DNA of 64,000 nucleotides. It comes from Sclerotiophoma versabilis. Taxonomy: Eukaryota > Ascomycota > Dothideomycetes > Pleosporales > Didymellaceae. Positions 39,397 through 50,196 of this stretch are shown piece after piece. The DNA lies in NCBI GenBank assembly GCA_012274445.1, contig JAAROD010000033.1, positions 620,001 to 684,000 on the forward strand, written 5' to 3'. A program made the translations under genes and the position numbers. The notes beneath the pieces are model-generated. The model was not told where the DNA came from. It saw only the letters and a list, made by a program, of their open reading frames with translations, and searched no databases. Each line of letters opens with the position of its first letter. The stretch's first letter is position 1.

Positions 39397-40271
39397 ATGA
39401 AGATATGCCCTAGGTTCCGTTTACCCAACTTGCTCATAACCTTTCTGAAGACGACCTTCATAACGTCTATCCCTGCTGTCTACCTCGTTAGTTCTAATCG
39501 AACTTCTGTGGATGCAACAGCTGCTCAACCGCTACTCGAAGGTCTTACTGTCGAGCAGTTCAACGTCGACTTCGAGCAGCTACAGCAACATGAGCCTAAT
39601 CCCGGTATAACTCATATCGAGCTCAGAGTTTCCTTTGAAGATGGTGTTGAGAACCATATTTCCAAGCAGGAATGCTCCAAGAGCAACCTCCCCACTGTTT
39701 CCCTCTTCCATGGAGTCGCCTAGATTGCTGGGAGGTATGCTATACTGCCTATCTCCAAGTAATGCAGGCACCGCTGATACTAATTGTACCTCGGCGTCCA
39801 CTCAAACAACAGCCTTTGTCGAGACATTGCACTTCGTACTTGCTTTGCGATTGTTTCCCAGAGTACACGCTTGCGCCTGAAGCACACTGTCCAACGTAGC
39901 AAGAGCATTGCTATGCTGTGGTGAAGTGGGTACGTGAGCATAGCAGCACGAAAGGACTGTCACAAGATCTATTCGCGGTTGTCAGCGACATTGCTGGAGG
40001 TAAAACATTACTCGACAACTCGCAGCTTAAGACTGTTGACACGACAACTCACGAACCCACCACACCCGTATCCTACCAAGTGTTCATAAGTCCTGTAACA
40101 GATACTATCACCATCGATCGCAACACTCTGAGCGAACACCAATATTTCAAGCATCCGTTCCTCGCCGTGGCCTTCCTGCGCAAAAGTATGGACGAGTAGA
40201 CCCTAGACCCGGACGATCGAACATGTGAGCTCGCAATTCCTCGCAATGACTCTGCACAGAACGCAAAATAG
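39397..40271 (+). pseudogene. Dead alpha/beta hydrolase (HSL/Abhydrolase_3-like)
   Basis: Pieces in two frames line up with the order of this esterase family. First, 39397-39723 ends NLPTVSLFHGVA then TAG at 39721-39723, followed by IAG. This is the oxyanion block HGGxW, where the Trp codon TGG has become TAG and a Gly has become Val. Next, in another frame, YTLAPEAHCPT, a TAG at 39897-39899, then QEHCYAVVKWVREHSSTKG match the LAPE..P..LED.YAALKWV block. The nucleophile motif GDSxGG is reduced to SDIAGG, so the catalytic Ser is lost. Then YQVFISPVTDT and a further TAG at 40197-40199, with family-like sequence to about 40271. The Asp/His end of the triad is absent. Confidence 0.7.
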
Positions 40272-43214
40272 CAACTTTCAACTCTGATACTCCATTCAGT
40301 AGCTTATATAATAAGCGAAGATGGGATTTTATTTAGTGAAGTCTTGCAAAGGGCGGGTGTCGGTGTGGTTACCGTGACTAGTCATGGGGAATTGCATGAT
40401 AGTGTTGTGTCTGACACGACAAGAAGTGGGACCGCGCCGAGGCTATGAGCGAGGTTGAGAGCGGCCCAACTGGAAGTTGCTAGGGCGAAAGATGGAATGA
40501 ACACGGAAAAGAGACAGAGAGATGGACTGGGGGGAGTAAGGAACAGTACAAGAAGAAGAGTTGAGGAGGAAGTTCCGTCGGTTGGACAGCAAGATTCATG
40601 ACTTGAGGGGATAGTGTGGTATTCATTACTGTCACTCAGGCACACGGAGCATTTTTCATTGTCGATATAGAATCTGAATAAGATGTTCGAATTTGTGTGT
40701 ATACTCTTGGTGCGAACAAAGAGTAGGTACGCTTTCAATTTCCCGATCGGCCTGACAACAATGGTGAACAATGTATAAATTGGACTATTCACCCTTTGCA
40801 TTCTTGACAGTTACGCAGCACAGTCAGTGACTGCTACAGTGCGTAACTAATAAAGAATGGACAACGTGTGAGCTCAGTTCATCAAGAGTTTCCTTTGCCA
40901 GGGATCAGTATGTGCCCCTTGACAAGCTCCTGTCCAGTCGAGGGAATTGGATTTTTGATATCAAATTTGCAAACAAGAGTTATCTTCTGGATAATTGTCT
41001 CATTGCAAAACAGCTTTTCGTCCATTTCTGCTCCAGCACATGGCCATTAGCTGGACTAAGGTTGAATTGTGCCCAGATACATCCAGATGGATGACATTCA
41101 GTTTCATGAGACAATATGAGCAGTCCTGAAAGGCCTGTTGTCTCGTATAAATCACCCAAACTCTCGATGCAAGCTGATTACCCCAACTGGCTTTGAAGCG
41201 CAAAGTAATACCTCACAGTGCAAGCGTAAGGACAAGCCACCTCTGACATTCTAAAGAACGGACATTCCAATTCGCGGAAACTTGTCCAGAGTCCTTGAAA
41301 AATCGGGTAGGTGTTATTTAATGATGAAAATTCAGTCACCTAGCAATGCATTTATGGTACCCATTGCAAAGGGGTTCAGTTAAGGGTATTACAAGGATGT
41401 CTTTACAATCACTATAGAGCGAATCTGTCATCTAATTTACTATCAGACTGTCAGGCTTAACAAAATGGATTACCCGCACCATGCCTTGAAGGCTAGCGTG
41501 ACCTGATAATCTCTTTCCACCTATGTCTGCCCCAAGTTTTGCGAACGCAGCTTATGGACGCGACTGATACATTCGCAGTCAGAACGACAGAAGAAAGTGA
41601 TCAAGGATCTTACACCGACGCGAGTAAAGGCGCGAAGATCTTTTGAAGTTGGGCAGTCGACGCATTGGAGGCGTGAGTTATATAGATGAAACAATTGAAG
41701 CCGCACTCGTTTCCGGCTCGCTCGAATCTTGGGGGTATCAAGTTGGCATTCGATACCAGCAGAAGCAAATCCGAAGTTGATTTGAAGATTCCCATCAATA
41801 AAACGATTTGACGTCGTCAGTGCGAAGCACATATATAGTTCGTTGACCATGATGGGTGTCTGGATGCGACAAGAAGGTTGGAGGGAGCGGAGATTCCGCT
41901 TGGCGCCTCTCGACTGCATCTTGCGTCCTTCCCGTTCTCACCAATATCGACACACCTCACACCTCACCTGGACAACTGAAGTTGACTGTTGCAGCTACCA
42001 ACAGAACATCCGTATATGTTTGCCAATACATACATCATCACTGAGGATGTTTGATCATTCTATGCTGCTGGAACTCTCCCGGCATTGTCCAGCTGATTCT
42101 CCGCGGTGCTGCGCAACTTCGAAACCCTGAAAGTCAGCACCGGGGGGCCTTTTTTGCCGGAGCTCAGCGTCCATAGATATCCCAATCATCTTCGAGACAC
42201 TTGCGCAACCGATTGAGGATCCAGTCTTATGCGCCGCTCCGCTGTTATCTTGCAGGGGCAACGCACAGTCGAGATCAACGCCCACCTCAGCGCCTCCGGT
42301 AGGGCAACATGTCACGAAAGTTGTGCTACATCATGTACATGCCTAAGGCAGCTCCAAGTCTTTATGGTCAGAAGAGTTTGCGGGGTTAGTGTTACCCTTC
42401 GTCCAGGACCATAGGTGACGACCCAGTCATATACCTTACGACCGTGCCTAGACCGACGTCTTTCGCATATATCGTATGCAAGACTTTTTTTGCTTTCCAA
42501 AGCTGAGCATTCCTTGGGCTTTTTCTGTTTTGCAGGCAGGATGACCACTTCTGGCAGCTTACAGGGGACACTCTCAGCTCAGCTCATGGATATGTTGCAG
42601 GGATGAGAAGTTTGAGCTGAGCTATCATAATGATTCAGCTCTTAAAGCGAGATCCTGTCAACCTCGAGTAAATGAAGCCCCCCCCCCCCCCCCCCCCCCC
42701 CCGCTACAGGTGTTCAATTTCGACTTCGTGGGAGGCACTGCTGGAGATACATCTCCTTGCATGTTTACACACATTGCTTACATCACCTAAGCATATGCTG
42801 ATCCCTAACCATGCTTGTATACATTCAAGCCAGGGTATTCCAAAAGAAAAAGCAAGACTCACTCAAAGACCAATCAAAACATTGCACATGCGAAACGCTG
42901 CCCATCAAAGATCATCGTTCTTGTTGGTTAACAGCTGCCGATTGGATGTTCTTGCTGTACTATTTGCTTACGGTCACCTAAGTAGACTGTCTTACACAAG
43001 CCCGGAGACCCCAGAAATTACCAGGCCTGTGTTGGTGGAAGACTCGCTACGTGGGCCGCGCATCAAAGTTCTCGTACGCACAGCCTGATTCAAGCATATG
43101 CTTCTGGCCGCAGCGGAGTAGCTAAAAATTGTGGTTTCTCAAACCTCGTGTCCAATTGGGGTCGACTTCTGCACATCCCACATCATGGAGCACCGAGATA
43201 ACTAGGATGACAAC
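40272..43214. other. Gene-poor interval
   Basis: 2.9 kb with no gene I can support. Frames such as 41521-41919 on minus and 42672-43088 on plus have no motif. It contains a 25-base C run. Confidence 0.5.
42678..42702. repeat. C25 homopolymer
   Basis: Twenty-five consecutive C on plus, the longest homopolymer in the window. Its true length is uncertain because of slippage. Confidence 0.9.
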
Positions 43215-45192
43215 ATGGACAGTCCTAGCCGTACGCCTTCGCAAGAAGGATGGAGTCCCCCACGACCACAATTCGAAGAGCAAGACCGCATATACACACT
43301 AAGGATTACATCAATCAACTCTCTACCCTCGCTTTTCTCGTCAATGCCACACTCTCCGCCACTGCCGCACTCTCCACCTCTACATGCCCACCAACGTTCC
43401 TCGCAGCAGCAGTATCGGCAGGGGTACTTCAATAGCTTGTGAGTCTTTTAAAAGCACCGATATTCGTAAACAACTGGAATAGAACGCTTTTGGTTTGTAC
43501 GAATATATCTTACTGACATTGCCTCAGGGTGCCAATAGAGAAGGAAACACCATATGCGCCACACATAGCGATTGGCAGCCCCACACTCGACTACTCTGCA
43601 CCACAAGTCGTACCGAGCCAGCAAGCATATCCATTCGGTATTTAACCGTTCTTACTATCTTCCCTTGGAGGCAGCACACTCGGTTCGCCTCAGTCAAGAG
43701 CATATGCCTTCAAGAAGCATGTCGACACTCTCGATGAACATACCTCGCGGCTCGACTCTGCCCCCCCGCCAGTCCCACCAAAAGTTGATAGCAAGTGTAG
43801 GCCAAAGAAGCATACCTTTAGGATGCTGGTTGGATACGTAATCTTCTGGCTTATCGCTCTTGTAGTGTGCCTTGGGGTAGGGTAGGGCATAGGTTTGTCG
43901 AAGAAGAATAAGTGAGTCACGTGTCCTTCTGGGATTCTTGGGGGTCGGCATTGACGAATTGTTAGGAGTACCGGAATCAAAATAGATACTTTCTGCCGTG
44001 ACCATCCTAAGCCCTGCATTGGCGGATCGCTGAACGCTGAAGACTTTTCGAAGAAAGGGGAGCCTTTGATGGATCTGGCATTGCTTTAGCTAGAAAGTCC
44101 TAGATTCCAACCACTGGTACTCTCTTCACCGTATACTTCCAGCATCGTACAGGAGATATCCGGTACATGAAGTACACAAATGATCAGAAGTGGATTGATG
44201 AGGGTATCACACAGACAGTTACAAGTAATGCGAAAAATGTGACACCGATCTCGGCTGTGTCGTTCGAATCAATTTGTGAGTCCATTCATTTATGATGCAA
44301 GCAAGTTCTGACCATTTCAGTTCCATGTTTTTTATATGTTGGGGACTACAATATGGTAAAGCAAGTTACTTAAACCAACGAATCGACCTCCACTCAACTT
44401 TAGACAGAAGCCCCCCTCAGCAAACAGAATCTGCAAGTCTTAGTTGATTCCCTCACCACTGGTCTCCAAGCGTGTTAGAAAAGTAATTGCTATGGCGATG
44501 CAGACTACAAGAAGTTTTCTAATCATATTGGGGATGTTAACGACATAACATTCGACAACAGGTTGGGTATGAATATATGGTACGTACTGGATAACCCCAC
44601 TTTTCAGTAATACGCCTGGTTTGTCGGCAGCCCAGACTAGAAGTTCATCCAGAGATGGCAAGGGCTCAACACACAAGCTGGCGTTGGCTGCTACAGTTCG
44701 GGAGCTGGCACAACGCAATATGCGATGATGGTCAAGAAAGACGAAGATGTTTAGTTTTACTTGAAGGACACAGACAAAAATTCGAGTACTATCATTCGGG
44801 ACGAAGACCGCCCTTACGATGTCTTCGCAAACGCCTCCAAAGCTACTATCCCAGAAGTCTGGCCCTCGACATCACAACGTCACACCACGTTCTTCTATGC
44901 GCAGTCGCCGGATAGAAGCATCCGTGGCTACGATACTGACTACCGCGTGGAGAACACGTCGTACCCCATGCACGCGAATTTCAATGTGAAAAAAACTGTT
45001 GAGCCGCTGTATACGCTTGCTGGAAAAAACATGACCGTTTCCCCGGTATCAGAGAAGAACGATGAGGGAGGCATACCGTATAACAGTTTGTATGTCTTCT
45101 TCCAAGAGAATGGCGATGATATCACGGCGGCGATAAGGAGAGTATATGGTGGTGAATGGACTGTTGCACCGCTCAGGATTCCGGATACATAA
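43215..45192 (+). pseudogene. Decayed single-pass membrane protein, possibly with a lectin-like C-terminus
   Basis: The start MDSPSRTPSQEGWSPP is typical of fungal proteins with a disordered Pro-rich cytosolic tail. From 43526 another frame continues with PIEKETPYAPHIAIGSPT, then a TAA at 43643-43645. A Pro/Lys stretch and one membrane helix (MLVGYVIFWLIALVVCLGVG) follow, then TAG at 43883-43885. After a poorly readable part, the frame from about 44705 reads YAMMVKKDEDV, TAG at 44752-44754, then 44755-45192 open with RTTFF-type strands (TTFFYAQSPDRSIRGYDTDY). Tail, helix and beta-rich ectodomain resemble fungal membrane proteins with fucose-lectin-type propellers, but that family call is weak. 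At least three stops and frame changes mark it as dead. Confidence 0.6.
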
Positions 45193-46636
45193 ATCTGCCT
45201 TCATCCTGCGGTATCTGCGATAGGAACTGAGGAGGGGCTTACAAAGAGCTGACTTGATCATGCAAATGCAATTTTGTGCAACAACGGTTCTGTACAGCCG
45301 CTTGAAGGGAAGCCGTTCGGGTGTTCTTCAATAGCTAATGACTGGTACGAAGCATAGTTATACACACTCTTTCACAGTCTCGCACCAGAAGCCTGCAGCA
45401 CATGCACTGCTTCGTTGTGTTCGCCTTTGCAGCTCACAAGCTGCTGGGAGCACAATCATAAACTAAATTCCTATTAGACACGCATTGCATGTATCCCATA
45501 CCGCTGTGGCTACATTCAGCACTGCTCAGATTGTTCACGTACACCGCATTCACATCTTTCAGCCGCCTACGTATGTCACCGTCTCGACTTGCTGCTTTCG
45601 CCACCTAACAGCATGTGCAATTTCCTCTCTCGTTGGCCATTGTGCACAAACACGATCGTAGAAAATGACGGTAATTTTGGCTATTTCCGAAAACATGTGA
45701 CTAACCGCTGCCCTGCACATACTCAATTTCCCTTTGCAACCTCACGTCATACGACAGCCTCTCACGCTGTATTACAAGGTCTTGCGCGTGGTATTGCAGG
45801 AGGAACCCATGTGTGTATGACAGTACTGACAGCCGTATACGAATGAACGAGTTCATAGCAAGGTCATCTCGCTCAAGTCAGCGTTGGCGTTTGAGGTTGA
45901 GGGACCCTTGGCGGCGCATCGCGAAATTGCAGATGGGGCTGAAACTGCGGCCCGGGCGCACAACACTGACCGCTCACATCTCCAACGGCCCACAATCTAT
46001 GACACGCCTTGAACCGTCGAGACAACGGTCATGTTGAATGAGTGGGCGCAATAGCTGTGGTAAAATGCACGGCCATTGTCTTTTGATGAACAGCGAAACT
46101 GCGCGAGCATATCTGAAGGTTACTTACCGGTACGGCGTTTCGGCTCATCTTCTCTGCTTCTGCAGGAACCGCCAACCGCCAACCGCTATCGCAACAACAG
46201 GGATCCCCGTCATCTCCCATGGATGCCGTTGTCCCACGCGGCAGATGCAGCCAGACACAGTGTCCCGTGTATGCCGATCACCCATACCCTGGTCTCAATC
46301 CTGGTAATTCGTCGGGCCTACGACGTCTGATTCCTGCGCAATTTGTCCCTAACAGCCCCAGTCGCGTCTGGAAGACTTGATGGCCGCTGGCATGAGGGAG
46401 AATTGTGGAGAGGACGTTCGTTTCCCGGGGACTAGAGGTCCTGATGCCGGCGCAATTCTGCTCATCGCTGCCTCTTTGTTTTTGCTCCGACCCACGATTG
46501 CGTCTCTCACTGTGTAACTGTTTGCTCTTCGGAGCTGTCCATTCCTTTGGCCGCGCATCACTTTCCTTCCTCTTGTTATCGTCTCATCGTCCCGAATTTC
46601 CTATCTGACACTCACTAGCAATCCACTTGAAACGCG
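45193..46636. other. Gene-poor interval, right end of the island
   Basis: 1.4 kb; the right part is the promoter of the next gene. No supported coding or RNA gene. Confidence 0.5.
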
Positions 46637-48731
46637 ATGCCGAGCTTGCTCACGAGATCAAAGTCGCTCCGGCTTCTGAAGGGTGGTCGGAGGGGTGCCC
46701 AGCAGGAAGAAACTCAAATTCAGAACTGTATCCCACAGCCGAGTGCTTTTACGACAGACTTTGACAGGTTCAAAGCAGCCACACCAGTGCTTAGGGCTGA
46801 AGGAACGCTTGAAGCGCCCGAGATGATAGCCCGGCCAAGTACGTCAGGTGGACCGGGAGAACGCACAATACAGTTCCACAAGAAAACACTACCTGCTCCG
46901 TCCGTCTACTCTGAAGACCGGTTCCTGGCTTTCTCCTCACCCACCAACTCGAGCGCCGTACTGCACGCTGTGGACAGCCCTGACGAGGTCATTGGTATTG
47001 CGCTGGGTAGCCCAACTGTTGGCTCGCATTGGACCTCAACGCCCCAGGCCACCACCGAGAACCTCATCGCCGACGCTCAGGTGTCATTACAAAGCCACAC
47101 GAATGCATCGAAGACCACTATCACTGGACCTCAGGCACAGCCCAAGCCAAAGATTAGTCGCTGGAAGTCATTGTTCAAAAAGACAGCGCCGCCACCAAAG
47201 GAGAAGCCTTCTTTCTACCAACTTGCTCAACAGGTTACTCCAGCACGTGCAGACAGTCACCATGATACATCGCCAAAGTCTCAGTCAAAGCCAAAGTTCA
47301 AGACAGAAGCAGGTGTGACATTGCCGGTGTCGGTCTATAACGCAGACATCAGAGCCTCTCACAATAAATCACATGAGAATGTGTCCTCGAGAGAGACTCA
47401 GCATGGAAGAAAACGTTCAGCAACGCTGGATGTCGGTCGTTCAGCACCTCGATATCGGTTTCAGCGGTCTGCTACAACCCCAAACCCTCCACAAGCAAGT
47501 TCAGAGGGACCAGATATGAAGTTCTTGGAAGGTCCACCAACACAATGCCTACAGAATACAGCAGGGGCTGGGCTGTTGGATGTTGATATACCTGACACCA
47601 AGTTGGACAGATACAGCGTTATGTTCAGTGGTGTGCTAGAGTCTACACCAAATCGGTCATCGCTGTATCAGCGGCGGCAGGAGAAGGCAGATAACGAGAA
47701 GATCAAACCACTTGATAAGATCTCGATCAAGGTATATTATGCCCACAACGTTCTAATTCGCTTAAACTGACGCGAACTAGGATGATAAGGAGAGCTTACC
47801 GGAGCCTAAGATTCAACGACGAACAACGTCACCTACAACCTCGAATCCTCCCTCGGCGCGACTATCATTGTTCCCAGCGACCGGACGCGCTACACCAACA
47901 CTTCGTGCAGGTACACCAACATTGCGGACAGGCACACCAGTACTAAGAGCACCATCACCGCTTGTCTCGCACTCACCCCGCGCGAGATCGAAGACTGCAC
48001 CTGCAAGGTCACCGACACAACAAACTTTTAGGGCAGCAGAGGAGAGCAAGAGCAAGCCACCATCTACTAGTGTCACCCGCCAGTACATCGAGTCGCCCAG
48101 CCTGAAACCGCAACAGCCACCACTCACACCCACCTCGATCCAAAGCTTCGAGACCTCTGATAACGAATCGATCACAATCGTCGTAGGCCGCACTGCCCCA
48201 GCTGAAGCGAAAGCCTGGAAAGCCCACGTCGAATCGCAAGAACCTGAATGGGAAATTCTCCCCAAGCCCAGATCAGTGTCTGCATCTGGAATCCGCTCCA
48301 GCTCCGTCGAACGCTCCCTTCACCGAAAACAACCCCGCGTAACCGCAGCCTCAGCATTATCCTCGCACCCTTCCATCGCACCCCTCGAAGTGTCCTCGCC
48401 GCTACAGAACCTGCAAACACTCCTCTCGCCAACACTCTCCGCTGATTCCTTCGAACAGCCCGCAGTTGAGAAGCCTGTCATTCGACGCACGAACAGTCAG
48501 CGCAAGGCGAAAGTCGTGGGTGGCAGTGCGCAGACGGCAACGGTGGGGATTGCGAGAAGTGTGAGCGTTAGTAAGGCAGCGAGGCCGAGAACATTGATCA
48601 GGACGCATACAGATTTAGGAGGAGATTTGCAAAGCCCCGAGAAGAAGTTTGGGGAGGGAATGGCGCTCATGCCGACATTGGTGGAGATTGGGAATCGAAA
48701 GAGCCAAAGGGTGCAGTTGGTGGACGCTTGA
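46637..48731 (+). CDS. Unknown basic, disordered fungal protein
   Basis: A 681-residue protein from exons 46637-47731 and 47781-48731; the 49-nt intron (GTATAT...ACTAG) joins KISIK-DDKESLPEP in frame. I do not recognise a family. It starts MPSLLTRSKSLRLLKGGRRG and is rich in Ser, Thr, Pro, Lys and Arg, with no membrane segment and little predicted order. There are several basic-hydrophobic patches (KISRWKSLFKK at about residue 175) and a short repeat, ATPTLRAGTPTLRTGTPVLRAP, encoded at 47889-47954. The C-terminus (GMALMPTLVEIGNRKSQRVQLVDA) looks the most conserved part by its composition. The many SP/TP sites suggest phosphorylation by proline-directed kinases (inference). Intact splice sites and a 2-kb open frame argue that it is a real gene. 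Confidence 0.7.
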
Positions 48732-50196
48732 GCGATTCTTTTCATATGCTTTCTTTTGCCTGGACTCGGCTTTAAACTTCCACATTGATTGCTTGATCTA
48801 CACACTTTGCTTTGCCCTTTCACACCTTTTTCGGGCAGAGTTATTCTCGTCCACTTCTAGGGAGGCATTTGCCTGGAGTTGGTTTGGCGTAAAACAGCAC
48901 ATTTTGAGGTTCAGGGCGTCATTCATGCCAACTGTCATTCAGCGAGGCGCTTCGCTTTTGTAAAGGGTAGGTAAACGTTTTCCTTTGTCAGCCATTTAGC
49001 AATCCAGATTTTGATGCGCTGCAGAGCAGTCGCCAACCACCAGGAAGGATCATATTGCTTTGAAAATTTTCATCAATACAAGATCATAGCAAAGCAGGCT
49101 AGAGATGATATTTTGCACAATAGTGCAGATTCCCATAGGTCAATGACAAAAGTTATATGCGTAGAAGCTTACCATTACCTTCTGCTTTTACCTGACCTTA
49201 TGTTACGTGCTGAAATTTAGCACTTTCTTTTCCCACCGAAAAACCCCAGATTCCTGTCTCTTCAACATAGTGTAAACCCCATCACACCATCCTGCTGCGT
49301 CTGATTTAGGTTCTGAATGCCGGTCAGCCGAAAGAGACCCCAGAGAGGGCTGTGCTGCAGCTTCCACGTCAATGGCGCCTCTACAAATGAGCACAGCCCT
49401 TCACCCCACAGCACAGCGTGCACCATCATCACTAAGCCTCGCCATCTCTACCAAGCTTCCCTTTTACAGTCCTGGGCTCTAGAAACACCCGATACAACGC
49501 AGGCACTGGCGCAACTTTCTACCGCCGGCAGTATCAAGCTCCATCCCGGACCCCGCACCCCGCTTCGCTTGCCCTTGCCGTCCTCCTTGACGGCTTCTGC
49601 ATCCTCATCAGCCATGACTGTGTTAGTCGCAGATATGATTGCACGGAACTGATAAGCACATCGCCACGGGCTCATCTTATTGGCGAAGATGCACTTCTCG
49701 ATACTCAAAGCATGCACCGAGGTTCGAGCCTGGCGGCGAAGCTCAAGGCTAACCTGGATGGCTCACAGAGGACGAGGGTTGCAGTGAGGCTGAGTACGGG
49801 CTGCAGCTGCTGCGCAGTCTGTCCTCTTTCGCGTCCATCCCTGCTTCCTTTGCTTGTAATTCTCTCTACGAGCTTCTCTTCACGCTCTATCCTTGCCAAA
49901 AGTCGTTGTTGGAGGAGCTGCTCGTACCGTATCGCGCATCGCCCATCATCTTTCCTTGGATATCTGCTGGGGACAATTTGATCCTCGAGACAACGGCCAG
50001 CCTTGGCCCAAGAACTCTCTAGAGACGTGAAGTATCTGGACTTTGCACAGCGACTCTTGTGTGCCTTTGTCGTTGAGCGATCTGTGAGCACGCGACCAGC
50101 TATTCAACGCGTATGATATCCAGCAGGTGCTAGTTCTCGACCTAGCCAACCATCGTGGTTGCGCCAGGTAGGTGGTGCATCTATACAGCTCACAAC
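48732..50196. other. Intergenic, no gene supported
   Basis: 1.5 kb. A TTCGAG-containing stretch near 49720 resembles a tRNA B box but no cloverleaf forms around it. Right side is the promoter of the next gene. Confidence 0.5.

Noticed and set aside
40382..40801. 139-codon frame with hydrophobic stretch on minus
   Set aside because: Composition is that of antisense purine-rich DNA; no family pattern or conserved start context.
41521..41919. 132-codon open frame on minus starting at an ATG
   Set aside because: No motif, unusual composition, and located in an interval of decayed sequence.
49715..49745. tRNA-like GGTTCGAGCC word
   Set aside because: The flanking bases do not form a T stem and no acceptor or anticodon arm fits.
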